Of a DNA stretch of 38,396 bases, positions 16,134 to 23,429 are shown one piece after another. The position numbers and the translations under genes are program-made. The notes beneath the pieces were generated by a model, which was not told the DNA's origin, searched no databases, and was given only the letters and a program-made list of their open reading frames with translations. The stretch is from an uncultured Prevotellaceae bacterium (GTDB lineage Bacteria; Bacteroidota; Bacteroidia; Bacteroidales; Bacteroidaceae). Positions within the stretch are counted from its first letter, which is position 1. Each line of letters begins with the position of its first letter. The stretch covers positions 1 through 38,396 of the forward strand of contig OMZE01000044.1 in assembly GCA_900315455.1 (NCBI GenBank), written 5' to 3'.

Positions 16134-16338
16134 TTCTTTTTGTTCTGCGCTCGACTTTTCGTAACTTTGCTGCTACGCAGCGAAGTTACTCCGTCTCGGC
16201 ATAAAAAAAGAATGGAATTCTTTTTGTTCTGTGCTCGACTTTTCGTAACTTTGATACTTCGTGCCGAAGTTACTTCGTCTCGGCATAAAAAAAGAACAAG
16301 ATTCTTTTTGTTCTGCGCTCGACTTTTCGTAACTTTGC
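16134..16338 (+). repeat. Three tandem promoter-bearing repeats (84-bp period) upstream of trpF
   Basis: Units start at 16134, 16218 and 16302 (exactly 84 bp apart); the third stops after about 36 bp. Each unit opens with TTCTTTTTGTTCTG, then GCTCGACTTTTCG, then TAACTTTG. The first two units go on with a segment that can fold back on it (GTAACTT ... AAGTTAC) and a CGTCTCGGCATAAAAAAAGAA tail block. Each unit contains a full -33/-7 promoter with 19-bp spacing: 16139-16169, 16223-16253 and 16307-16337. Confidence 0.85.
16307..16337 (+). promoter_or_regulatory. Proximal promoter of trpF (third repeat)
   Basis: TTTG (16307-16310), 19 bp, TAACTTTG (16330-16337). The leader to the trpF ATG would be about 78 nt and contains a small hairpin (TTTCCGG ... 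CCGGAAA). The two further copies upstream could add transcripts. Confidence 0.75.
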
Positions 16339-16421
16339 AATCCAAAAGAAGATAGGCCAGTTTCCGGTTTCTCCGGAAAAGCCGAATTGGAAGAAAACCA
16401 GATAATAGAATCAAAAGATAT

Positions 16422-17126
16422 ATGATTATTAAAGTTTGCGGCTTGCGTGTTGCCCAGAATATACGCGAGGTGAGTGCACTCGATGTGGACTGGATAGGAC
16501 TGGTATTCTGGAAAGACAGTCCCAGGTTTGTGACACAGTACTCTTCAAGGGGAGGGTTCATCCCCGACTATACATCGATAGACTCTGAGGTTCCAACACT
16601 GGGTGGAAAACCCATCTTCAGATATCAAGAGAACAAGCCCAAGAGGGTGGGGGTATTCGTTGACGACATGCCCCAGAACATCGTCACGAGGGTGGCCAAC
16701 TTCAAACTCGACTTTGTGCAGTTGCATGGCGAGGAGAGTCCGGTGATGATACAGAACCTCAGGGCGACGCTTGAGCCCGACATCCGTAAAGGCGTGAAGA
16801 TTATCAAGACCATCAACGTGGAGCGTCCGGAGGATTTCGACAAGTGCAAGCCCTATCTCGGAGAGGTGGATTATTTCCTCTTCCACAATCAATGTGCACA
16901 AAAAGGTGGGTCGGGCGAGAAGTTCGACTGGGCCTTGCTCGATAGTTACAACTATGATGTCCCCTTCCTCATCAGTGGAGGTATCGGTCCCGACGACGTG
17001 GAGGCAGTGAAAGCCATCAGCCATCCACAGTTTGCCGGCATCGACATCAACTCGAAGTTTGAGAGCGAAGTGGCAGTAAAAGATGTCGAGAAAGTGAAAT
17101 CTTTTGTTGAAGCCTTGAGGGCATAG
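16422..17126 (+). CDS. trpF: Phosphoribosylanthranilate isomerase, with altered catalytic position
   Basis: The third step of tryptophan synthesis, a TIM-barrel isomerase. Family marks: KVCGL with the catalytic Cys6, DWIGLVFWKDSPRFV (23-37), VGVFV (76-80), FVQLHGEE (98-105), GGSGEKFDW (162-170), LISGGI (183-188) and GIDINSKFE. It has 234 residues against a usual 200-215; the extra residues (about 40-73) lie after the SPR motif. Oddly, the block that in relatives reads (L/F)LD before the GGSG loop reads YFLFHNQ here: the general-acid Asp is replaced by His155. Activity may be altered. It stands outside any trp operon and is followed 39 bp later by the UpxY gene. Expression from three tandem promoters. 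Confidence 0.9.
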   Translation: MIIKVCGLRVAQNIREVSALDVDWIGLVFWKDSPRFVTQYSSRGGFIPDYTSIDSEVPTLGGKPIFRYQENKPKRVGVFVDDMPQNIVTRVANFKLDFVQLHGEESPVMIQNLRATLEPDIRKGVKIIKTINVERPEDFDKCKPYLGEVDYFLFHNQCAQKGGSGEKFDWALLDSYNYDVPFLISGGIGPDDVEAVKAISHPQFAGIDINSKFESEVAVKDVEKVKSFVEALRA

Positions 17127-17165
17127 GCCAGAAAAGGTGATAAATGTGCGTCTATCATTCCATTT

Positions 17166-17750
17166 ATGGATGTAAACACAATAAACCAGACTCCAGACAA
17201 TCTCGACGGCAATGAGGGGAAAGACCTTGCCCCATGGTATGCCATCAGGCTGTTTTCCAACAGCCAGGCCAAGGTTGGTGACTATTTCAAGGAGAATGGG
17301 CTAGAGTTCTTCATTCCCATGCAGTATCGTGACTACATGGATGAAAACGGGAAACACCGGAGGAAACTCAGACCCGTGGTGAGCAACCTCATCTTCGTGA
17401 AGAAGTCGCTGCGCCAGCAAGCCATGGCAGAGTTGATTACCCATTGCCAATACAAGATGTCGGTCATCACCCGCGACCGCTCCACCCGCGACTATTACGA
17501 GATTCCCGCCAAACAGATGTTCGAGTTCCAGGCGATGTGCAATCCCGAGATAGAGATGAGGAAATACTTGAATGCCGAGGAGGCACGTCTCAAGGTTGGC
17601 ACGCCGGTGCTGGTGAGCCACGGTCCGCTAAAAGGGCTTACGGGGCGTCTTGTCAGGCAAAACCACAAATACTTCCTCCTCAAGGAGGTGCCCGGCCTAG
17701 GCGTGATGCTGAAGGTTTCGAGATGGTGCTGCCAACCCATTGAAAGTTAA
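17166..17750 (+). CDS. UpxY-type NusG paralogue (transcription antiterminator)
   Basis: A 194-residue protein of the specialised NusG family that keeps RNA polymerase going through long surface-polysaccharide operons in Bacteroidales. The NGN domain spans about 22-115 (PWYAIRLFSNSQAKVGDYFKE, EFFIPMQYRDYMDENGKHRRKLRPVVSNLIFV). A KOW-like domain spans about 138-180 (VGTPVLVSHGPLKGLTGRLVRQNHKYFL). Such genes normally start capsule loci, but here the only neighbours are trpF upstream and the convergent prfC operon downstream. It is therefore an orphan, perhaps acting in trans on a remote locus or regulating its own leader. A CTAG repeat array and a strong terminator follow. Confidence 0.9.
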   Translation: MDVNTINQTPDNLDGNEGKDLAPWYAIRLFSNSQAKVGDYFKENGLEFFIPMQYRDYMDENGKHRRKLRPVVSNLIFVKKSLRQQAMAELITHCQYKMSVITRDRSTRDYYEIPAKQMFEFQAMCNPEIEMRKYLNAEEARLKVGTPVLVSHGPLKGLTGRLVRQNHKYFLLKEVPGLGVMLKVSRWCCQPIES

Positions 17751-17756
17751 AATCAT

Positions 17757-17814
17757 CTAGAATCTCTAGAAAATCTAGAATCTCTAGATACTCTAGAATA
17801 TCTAGAAAATCTAG
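17757..17814. repeat. 9-bp tandem repeat with seven CTAG sites
   Basis: CTAG occurs at 17757, 17766, 17775, 17784, 17793, 17802 and 17811, always 9 bp apart; units vary as CTAGAATCT, CTAGAAAAT, CTAGATACT and CTAGAATAT. It fills the space between the UpxY stop codon and the terminator stem. CTAG is rare in most bacterial DNA, so the density is striking. Confidence 0.9.
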
Positions 17815-17865
17815 TTTTAAAAAATCAGGCTTCAAGGGCGACCTTGAAGCCTGATTTTTTAAAAC
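17814..17865. terminator. Bidirectional terminator with 24-bp perfect stem
   Basis: Arms 17814-17837 and 17842-17865 are exact complements around a GCGA tetraloop (GNRA type); A-tracts and T-tracts at the stem base serve both directions. The prfC stop codon (complement of 17859-17861) lies inside the right arm. Confidence 0.93.
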
Positions 17866-19427
17866 TCTGATGTGAAGTGAAACTTAATGTGCTTGAAGTC
17901 TTCTTGCGCCATGCTCAGCACATAGCCGCTGTCGGCGAGGAACACGTCGCGCCCCTCACGGTCCTTGGCCATATATTGGTATTTGCGCTTCTTGAAATTC
18001 TCCAGTTCCTTTTCATCGTCAGACTCTATCCAACAGGCTTTGTGTAAGTGGACGGGTTCCCAGCGGCAGCGCGCATTGTACTCGTTTTCCAGGCGGTATT
18101 GGATGACCTCGAACTGCAACTGTCCCACAGTACCGATGATTTTCCGTCCGTTGAACTGGTTGACGAACAACTGTGCCACGCCTTCGTCCATCAATTGCTC
18201 GATGCCCTTGGCCAATTGTTTCGACCGCATCGGGTCGTCGTTCTCGATATATTTGAACATCTCGGGAGAGAACGATGGGAGACCGCGGAAATGCAGCAGT
18301 TCGCCCTCGGTCATGGTGTCGCCAATCTTGAAGATGCCGTTGTCGGGCAGTCCGATGATATCGCCGGGATAGGCCTCGTCGACCGTCGACTTGCGCTGTG
18401 CCATGAACTGGGTGGGCGAACTGAAGCGCAGCGTCTTGCCCAGGCGAACGTGGTAGTAGGGCTGGTTGCGCATGAACTTGCCGCTGCAAACCTTGCAGAA
18501 GGCGATGCACGAACGGTGGTTGGGGTCGATGTTGGCGGTGATTTTGAACACGAAACCGGTGAATTTCTCCTCCTCAGGACTCACCTCGCGCTCCTCCGCC
18601 GTCGTGTTGCGAGGACAGGGGGCTATCTTCACGAAGCAGTTGAGCAGTTCCTGCACACCGAAATTGTTGAGCGCGCTGCCGAAGAACACCGGGGCGACGG
18701 TAGCCGAACGATAGTCGTCGACATCGAATGAGGGGTAGATGCCGTCGATGAGTTCCAGGTCGTCGCGCAGTTGACCGGCGTCTTGTGCGCCCACGCGCTC
18801 ATCGAGTTGGCTGCTGTTGATGTCGATTTCCACCTTCTCTGTCACGCGCTGCTTGTCGGGGGTGAACAAGTCGAGTTTCTGCTCGTAGATGTTGTATACT
18901 CCCTTGAACTTCACGCCTTGGTTGATGGGCCAGGAGAGAGGACGCACCTGTATCTGCAGTTCCTTCTCCAACTCGTCGAGCAGGTCGAAGGGGTCGCGGC
19001 CCTCACGGTCCATCTTGTTGATGAAGATGATGACGGGCGTGTTGCGCATGCGGCAGACGTTCATCAACTTGCGTGTCTGGGTTTCCACGCCCTTGGCGCC
19101 GTCCACCACGATGATGGCGGAGTCGACGGCGGTGAGGGTGCGGTAGGTGTCTTCGGCGAAGTCCTGGTGTCCGGGAGTGTCGAGGATATTCACCTTGTAG
19201 CCATCATAGTCGAATTCCATCACCGATGTGGAGACCGAGATGCCACGCTGCTTCTCGATGTCCATCCAGTCGGAGGTGGCAGTCTTGCGTATCTTGTTGC
19301 TCTTTACCGCGCCAGCCACTTGTATCTGGCCGCCGAAGAGCAGGAACTTCTCAGTGAGGGTGGTCTTGCCGGCGTCGGGATGCGAGATGATGGCAAAGGT
19401 GCGCCGGCGTTCTATTTCTTGATTCAT
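17859..19427 (-). CDS. prfC: Peptide chain release factor 3
   Basis: A 522-residue GTPase that removes RF1/RF2 from the ribosome after termination. G1 is [14 protein letters not shown], followed by the switch region with [13 protein letters not shown]3 DTPGHQDF and G4 NKMD. Domain 2 and the RF3 C-terminal domain ([16 protein letters not shown]) follow. I set the start at [11 protein letters not shown] because it matches the family N-terminus and overlaps the rfbD stop by 4 bp (ATGA), a usual translational-coupling arrangement; the frame extends to 19472 inside rfbD. Last gene of the LysE-DUF4924-rfbD-prfC operon, ending within the terminator stem. Confidence 0.96.
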   Translation of the reverse strand: MNQEIERRRTFAIISHPDAGKTTLTEKFLLFGGQIQVAGAVKSNKIRKTATSDWMDIEKQRGISVSTSVMEFDYDGYKVNILDTPGHQDFAEDTYRTLTAVDSAIIVVDGAKGVETQTRKLMNVCRMRNTPVIIFINKMDREGRDPFDLLDELEKELQIQVRPLSWPINQGVKFKGVYNIYEQKLDLFTPDKQRVTEKVEIDINSSQLDERVGAQDAGQLRDDLELIDGIYPSFDVDDYRSATVAPVFFGSALNNFGVQELLNCFVKIAPCPRNTTAEEREVSPEEEKFTGFVFKITANIDPNHRSCIAFCKVCSGKFMRNQPYYHVRLGKTLRFSSPTQFMAQRKSTVDEAYPGDIIGLPDNGIFKIGDTMTEGELLHFRGLPSFSPEMFKYIENDDPMRSKQLAKGIEQLMDEGVAQLFVNQFNGRKIIGTVGQLQFEVIQYRLENEYNARCRWEPVHLHKACWIESDDEKELENFKKRKYQYMAKDREGRDVFLADSGYVLSMAQEDFKHIKFHFTSEF

Positions 19428-20281
19428 TGTTGTAAAAGGATTGAGAGGCACTGGCGGAGGGAATCTTCCCAATAGGGAATCTCCAGACCGTAGGCCTGTT
19501 TGATTTTTGTCTTGTCGAGGATGGAATAAAGGGGGCGGGTGGCTGCCGTGGGGTATTCGGAGGTGTGCAGCGGACGGACATCGCAGGTGGTGATGCCGGC
19601 GATGCGGTGGATGGCCTTAGTGAAGTCATACCAACTCGTCACGCCCTCGTTGGTGTAGTGGAAAATGCCCGGTTGCACGCCCTGCTCGATGATGGTCATG
19701 ATGGCAGAAGCCAGGTCGCGGGCGTAGGTTGGAGTGCCCACTTGGTCGAACACCACGCCGAGTGAGGACTTCTCTTGGCCCAGTCGGAGCATGGTCTTCA
19801 CGAAATTCTTGCCAAACGAACTGTAGAGCCAGGCGGTGCGGATAACCATCGCGCGGCGGCAGAACTTCGTCACGCCCAACTCTGCTGCCAGTTTGGTGCT
19901 GCCATAGACGCTGTCGGGCGACGGGGTGTCGTCTTCTACATACGGGCGGTGCGACTTGCCGTTGAACACGTAGTCGGTGGAGATTTGTATCATCCATCCT
20001 CCGCGCTTGTCGATGGCGGCGGCGAGGTAGGCAGGGGCTATCGTGTTGAGGGTGGTGCATTTCTCGCGCTCGCTTTCCGACAAGTCGACGGCAGTGAAGG
20101 CGGCACAGTTCACTATGCCGTCAATCTGGTGGGTAGCCACGAAGTCGTCTACTGCAGCCTGGTCGGTGATGTCGAGTTCGCCGACATCGGTGTTGAAAAA
20201 CGTGTGATGGCCGAAGGAGGGCTCCATGAGGCGGAGTTCGCTGCCCAACTGGCCGTTGCATCCGGTGATGAGGATATTCAT
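19424..20281 (-). CDS. rfbD: dTDP-4-dehydrorhamnose reductase
   Basis: The last step of dTDP-L-rhamnose synthesis, an NAD(P)H-dependent reductase of the extended SDR family, 285 residues. Cofactor-binding motif [10 protein letters not shown] at 6-15, STDYVFNG at 101-108 and the catalytic YxxxK as Tyr126 and Lys130 (YGSTK). The C-terminal substrate domain contains [20 protein letters not shown]. The other rhamnose genes (rfbA, B, C) are not in the window. It lies 37 bp after the DUF4924 gene and overlaps prfC by 4 bp. Confidence 0.95.
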   Translation of the reverse strand: MNILITGCNGQLGSELRLMEPSFGHHTFFNTDVGELDITDQAAVDDFVATHQIDGIVNCAAFTAVDLSESEREKCTTLNTIAPAYLAAAIDKRGGWMIQISTDYVFNGKSHRPYVEDDTPSPDSVYGSTKLAAELGVTKFCRRAMVIRTAWLYSSFGKNFVKTMLRLGQEKSSLGVVFDQVGTPTYARDLASAIMTIIEQGVQPGIFHYTNEGVTSWYDFTKAIHRIAGITTCDVRPLHTSEYPTAATRPLYSILDKTKIKQAYGLEIPYWEDSLRQCLSILLQQ

Positions 20282-20318
20282 TCTGTGATGGATTATGGTA
20301 GGTGAATGACCAGAGGTG

Positions 20319-20864
20319 TCAGTCGAATTCCAGTCCCTCGGTCTTGTCTTTCAGATAATAGTCGGAGAGCATGCCCATCAGCGTGCTGATTTCCTGTACG
20401 GCATGGTTGGTGTCGGGAGAGACTTCACGCTGCTGAAGCCGCAGCAGCATCACGCCATAGAGGGCGTTGAGGCAGGTCTCCACCTCGCTGGCATCGTGGT
20501 CGCTGCCACGCTTGCGCAGTTCCACGATGAAGGGCAGCACCTTGTAGTATTCGGCACGGTAGAAGGGGAAGCGGGCACTGTCGAGCAGGCGGGCATGGAG
20601 TTCGGCAAGGTCTTGCACCACAATCTTGTTGATTTGCAGGTGGCCTTGCTCGCGGCAGCCCTCCTGGGTGAGCATCCTGATGAGGTTGCCATACCAGTCG
20701 ATGAGTTCTTCCTTGTCTTCCTCGCTGTAGTCGAAGCGCGACACATACTCGCGGCGTATCTTCGACAGGTTGCAGCCATAGGCGCGGATAAGGTCCTCTA
20801 CCTGCCACATGTAGAGCACGTATTCGGCAATGCTTTTCTTACGTAATTCTTTTGCGATAAACAT
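20319..20864 (-). CDS. DUF4924 family protein
   Basis: A 181-residue soluble, mostly helical protein with the Bacteroidetes-specific DUF4924 pattern: MFIAKELRKKSIAEYVLYMWQ at the start, EDLIRAYG, and a late DYYLKDKTEGLEFD. Many charged residues and predicted long helices; no signal peptide or membrane segment. No biochemical role is known for the family. It sits in an operon between the LysE-type transporter (60 bp upstream) and rfbD (37 bp downstream). Confidence 0.85.
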   Translation of the reverse strand: MFIAKELRKKSIAEYVLYMWQVEDLIRAYGCNLSKIRREYVSRFDYSEEDKEELIDWYGNLIRMLTQEGCREQGHLQINKIVVQDLAELHARLLDSARFPFYRAEYYKVLPFIVELRKRGSDHDASEVETCLNALYGVMLLRLQQREVSPDTNHAVQEISTLMGMLSDYYLKDKTEGLEFD

Positions 20865-20924
20865 AATGGTAAATGATAAACTACGGCCTTGGGGGAAACG
20901 GCTTCAATGGCATGGCGTGCCCAC

Positions 20925-21593
20925 TCAGTAACTGAAGGAGAAGAGGTTGAACACCGTGCCAAAGAGGATGATGACGGAGATGGCTATCACCAGCGCACCA
21001 ATGAGTTTGTTGATCAGGATGATGCCGTAGTTCTGGAAACTGCTCCTGATCTTGTCGACAAGCCACGTGAGGCCATACCACCAGAGGATGGCACCCGCCA
21101 CAATGCTCAGATAGCCTATCGCCACGACGAAAGGCTGGCCGGGGATAATGAACGCAAACTGCGCGAAACAGGCCATGAAGAGCAAGATGATGAGGGGATT
21201 GGAGACTGTCACCAGAAAGGCGGTGACGCCATTGTGGATGAGCGTGCCTTTCACGTTGCCGCTCTGGTGCATGTTCTTCGTGGGGTTGGAACGGTAACTG
21301 ATGATGCCGAAGGTGAGCAGCATCAGGCTTCCCAGCAACTGCAGGTAGAAGCGGTAGGCGCTGTTGTTGACGATGTCCATGACAAAACTCATGCCCACAC
21401 CGGTGATGAGCGCATAGAACAAGTCGCTTGCCGTGGCCCCGATGCCCGTGACGAATCCATACCAGCGCCCCTTGTTCAGCGTGCGCTGGACACACAGGAT
21501 GCCCACCGGCCCCATGGGAGCCGACACAACCACCCCGATAATCAGTCCCTTGACTATGGTGTCTACAACGTCGATATGGAATGCAATAGGCAT
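20925..21593 (-). CDS. LysE/RhtB family exporter
   Basis: A 222-residue inner-membrane protein with about six transmembrane helices, of the family that exports amino acids or related metabolites. The N-terminal signature VDTIVKGLIIGVVVSAPMGPVG with PMGPVGILCVQRTLNKG and GFVTGIGATASDLFYALI is typical. Start placed at MPIAFHID, since the open frame further upstream (to 21740) runs back through the promoter region and the start of the divergent glucokinase gene. Substrate unknown. First gene of the operon reading to prfC. A promoter-like TTTG-N20-CAATTTTG lies so close that the mRNA may be almost leaderless. Confidence 0.88.
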   Translation of the reverse strand: MPIAFHIDVVDTIVKGLIIGVVVSAPMGPVGILCVQRTLNKGRWYGFVTGIGATASDLFYALITGVGMSFVMDIVNNSAYRFYLQLLGSLMLLTFGIISYRSNPTKNMHQSGNVKGTLIHNGVTAFLVTVSNPLIILLFMACFAQFAFIIPGQPFVVAIGYLSIVAGAILWWYGLTWLVDKIRSSFQNYGIILINKLIGALVIAISVIILFGTVFNLFSFSY

Positions 21594-21601
21594 ATCGTTT
21601 G

Positions 21602-21633
21602 CAAAATTGCTAAAAAAATGTGAAAGCCACAAA
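21602..21633 (-). promoter_or_regulatory. Probable promoter of the LysE-prfC operon
   Basis: On the minus strand: TTTG (complement of 21630-21633), 20 bp, CAATTTTG (complement of 21602-21609; one base off consensus). Only 8 bp separate it from the ATG at 21593. Confidence 0.45.
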
Positions 21634-21648
21634 TTTTGCGTGTAAAAC

Positions 21649-21679
21649 TTTGTAGGCTGAACGATTTTTAATATCTTTG
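21649..21679 (+). promoter_or_regulatory. Promoter of the ROK glucokinase gene
   Basis: TTTG (21649-21652), 19 bp, TATCTTTG (21672-21679): full consensus. Leader of about 53 nt. Confidence 0.8.
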
Positions 21680-21738
21680 CTTCCCGAACACATGAAAGAC
21701 ATTTCAAATTTATATTTATCACCATAAACCATACAGAC

Positions 21739-22737
21739 ATGAATACACAGGAAACGATTAAGCCTTATGTGATAGGCTTGGACTTGGGAGGCACCAACTC
21801 TGTCTTCGGCATTGTGGACAGCAGGGGTGACATCAAAGCCACCACTGCCATCAAGACACAGGGCTATGAGAAAGTGGAGGAATATGTTGACGCGGCTGTG
21901 GAAGCCCTCAATGTGATTGTAGAACAAGTGGGCGGCATCGACCTCATCAAGGCCATGGGCATCGGAGCCCCCAACGGAAACTATTATAATGGAACCATAG
22001 AGTTCGCGCCCAACCTCTCGTGGGGGCACGACGGCGTAGTGCCACTCGCCAAACTCTTCAGCGACAAACTCGGCATTCCCGTGGCATTGACCAACGACGC
22101 CAACGCCGCCGCCATCGGTGAGATGATTTATGGCGTGGCAAGAGGTATGAAAAACTTCATTGTCATCACCCTCGGAACGGGTGTAGGCTCAGGTATCGTC
22201 ATCAACGGACAACTCGTTTATGGATGTGATGGCTTCGCCGGTGAACTCGGTCATGTCATCATGAAGCGAGAGAACGGCAGGATTTGTGGCTGCGGCAGGA
22301 AAGGATGCCTCGAGGCCTATTGCTCCGCCACGGGTGTGGCACGGTCGGCACGCGAGTTGCTGCATACCACCGACAGACCTTCGCTGCTCAGGGAGATGAA
22401 GGCCGAAGACATCACGTCGCTCGACGTATCGATTGCTGCAGGAAAGGGTGATGAACTCGCCAAGGAGGTGTTTGAGTTCACTGGCGAGATGCTCGGTGCA
22501 GCATGCGCCGACTTCGCCGCTTTCTCCTCGCCAGAGGCATTCATCTTCTTCGGAGGACTGGTGAAGGCAGGCGACCTCATCATGGACCCCATCAAGCGGG
22601 GATATGACAAGAATGTGCTGCCCATCTTCCGCGGAAAGGCAAAATTCCTCATCAGCGGGCTCGACGGAGCCTCGGCAGCCGTCCTTGGCGCCTCGGCTAT
22701 CGGATGGGAACTAACAAATCAGACAGGCGCCCGCTGA
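21739..22737 (+). CDS. ROK family glucokinase
   Basis: A 332-residue sugar kinase, most likely phosphorylating glucose with ATP as the entry to glycolysis. ATP phosphate motif DLGGTN at 15-20; catalytic Asp120 in LTNDANAAAIGE; LGTGVGSG at 145-152; zinc site formed by His172 (GELGHVI) and Cys183, Cys185, Cys190 in CGCGRKGCLEAY, all intact. There is no N-terminal DNA-binding domain, so it is an enzyme and not a ROK repressor. Monocistronic, with a consensus promoter and a terminator whose loop includes the stop codon. Glucose specificity is inferred from family, not proven. Confidence 0.92.
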   Translation: MNTQETIKPYVIGLDLGGTNSVFGIVDSRGDIKATTAIKTQGYEKVEEYVDAAVEALNVIVEQVGGIDLIKAMGIGAPNGNYYNGTIEFAPNLSWGHDGVVPLAKLFSDKLGIPVALTNDANAAAIGEMIYGVARGMKNFIVITLGTGVGSGIVINGQLVYGCDGFAGELGHVIMKRENGRICGCGRKGCLEAYCSATGVARSARELLHTTDRPSLLREMKAEDITSLDVSIAAGKGDELAKEVFEFTGEMLGAACADFAAFSSPEAFIFFGGLVKAGDLIMDPIKRGYDKNVLPIFRGKAKFLISGLDGASAAVLGASAIGWELTNQTGAR

Positions 22738-22750
22738 GGGCGCCTTCTCT
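22725..22750 (+). terminator. Terminator of the glucokinase gene
   Basis: Stem AGGCGCCC / GGGCGCCT (22725-22732, 22738-22745) followed by TCTCTTTG. The 5-nt loop contains the TGA stop codon of the gene. Confidence 0.75.
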
Positions 22751-22841
22751 TTGCCGCTCTATGCCGAATAATCATCCAACATGGTGATGCAAAGACACAG
22801 AGGATTTCTTTGTGTCGCTGTGTTGACAGTTCAATCACGAT

Positions 22842-23414
22842 ATGAGCAATTACGAAAAAGACATCAAGACTGCCGTAGAGGTAATGCGTAAGGGAGGGGT
22901 TATCCTCTATCCCACCGACACGGTGTGGGGCATAGGCTGCGATGCCACCAATGCCGCCGCCGTGGAGAAGGTATACCAAATCAAGCGGCGGCAAGACTCC
23001 AAGGCGATGATATGCCTCGTTGACAGCGACGCAAGGCTGCAGCGCTACGTCAGGCAAGTGCCCGCGGTGGCGTGGGACGTGATAGAGTTGGCCACTGCGC
23101 CCCTCACCGTTATCCTCGACGGGGCGGTGAACCTGGCACCCAACCTCATTGCCGAGGATGGGTCGGTGGCGATGAGGGTGACCGGTGAGCCTTTCTCAAA
23201 GGAGTTGTGCTACAGGTTTCAGAAACCCATCGTCTCGACCAGCGCCAACATCAGCGGGATGCCGCCGGCCTCCAACTACTGCGACATCGACCCGGAACTT
23301 CTCGAGGCCGTCGACTATGTGTGTACGTCGCGCCGACAGGAGAAGAAACCCCATACACCCTCTTCCATCATCAGAATCAAGGGCAACGGCGAGGTGACCA
23401 TCGTGAGAAAATGA
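22842..23414 (+). CDS. tsaC: Threonylcarbamoyl-AMP synthase (YrdC/Sua5 family)
   Basis: A 190-residue enzyme that makes the threonylcarbamoyl-adenylate used for the t6A37 tRNA modification. Conserved blocks: KGGVILYPTDTVWGIGCDA (17-35), KRRQDSKAM (48-56), the SVAMRV strand and STSANISG near 130. Length fits the bacterial short form without the Sua5 extension. First gene of a tight operon (15 bp to the ClC gene, then fmt). A hairpin-forming segment (GACACA ... TTTGTGTC, about 22780-22803) lies upstream; no clear promoter was found. Confidence 0.95.
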   Translation: MSNYEKDIKTAVEVMRKGGVILYPTDTVWGIGCDATNAAAVEKVYQIKRRQDSKAMICLVDSDARLQRYVRQVPAVAWDVIELATAPLTVILDGAVNLAPNLIAEDGSVAMRVTGEPFSKELCYRFQKPIVSTSANISGMPPASNYCDIDPELLEAVDYVCTSRRQEKKPHTPSSIIRIKGNGEVTIVRK

Positions 23415-23429
23415 CAGTATATAGATAAG

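Noticed and set aside
16134-16338. Considered as a coding region because a plus frame reads through all three repeats
   Set aside because: The translated product is a repeated FLFCARLFVTL block, the units carry promoter consensus elements, and the real gene starts after them.
17757-17814. Short regular repeats considered as a CRISPR array
   Set aside because: Units are 9 bp with no spacers and no cas genes nearby.
21739-22737. ROK protein considered as a transcriptional repressor
   Set aside because: The protein begins directly with the ATP-binding motif and lacks an N-terminal helix-turn-helix.
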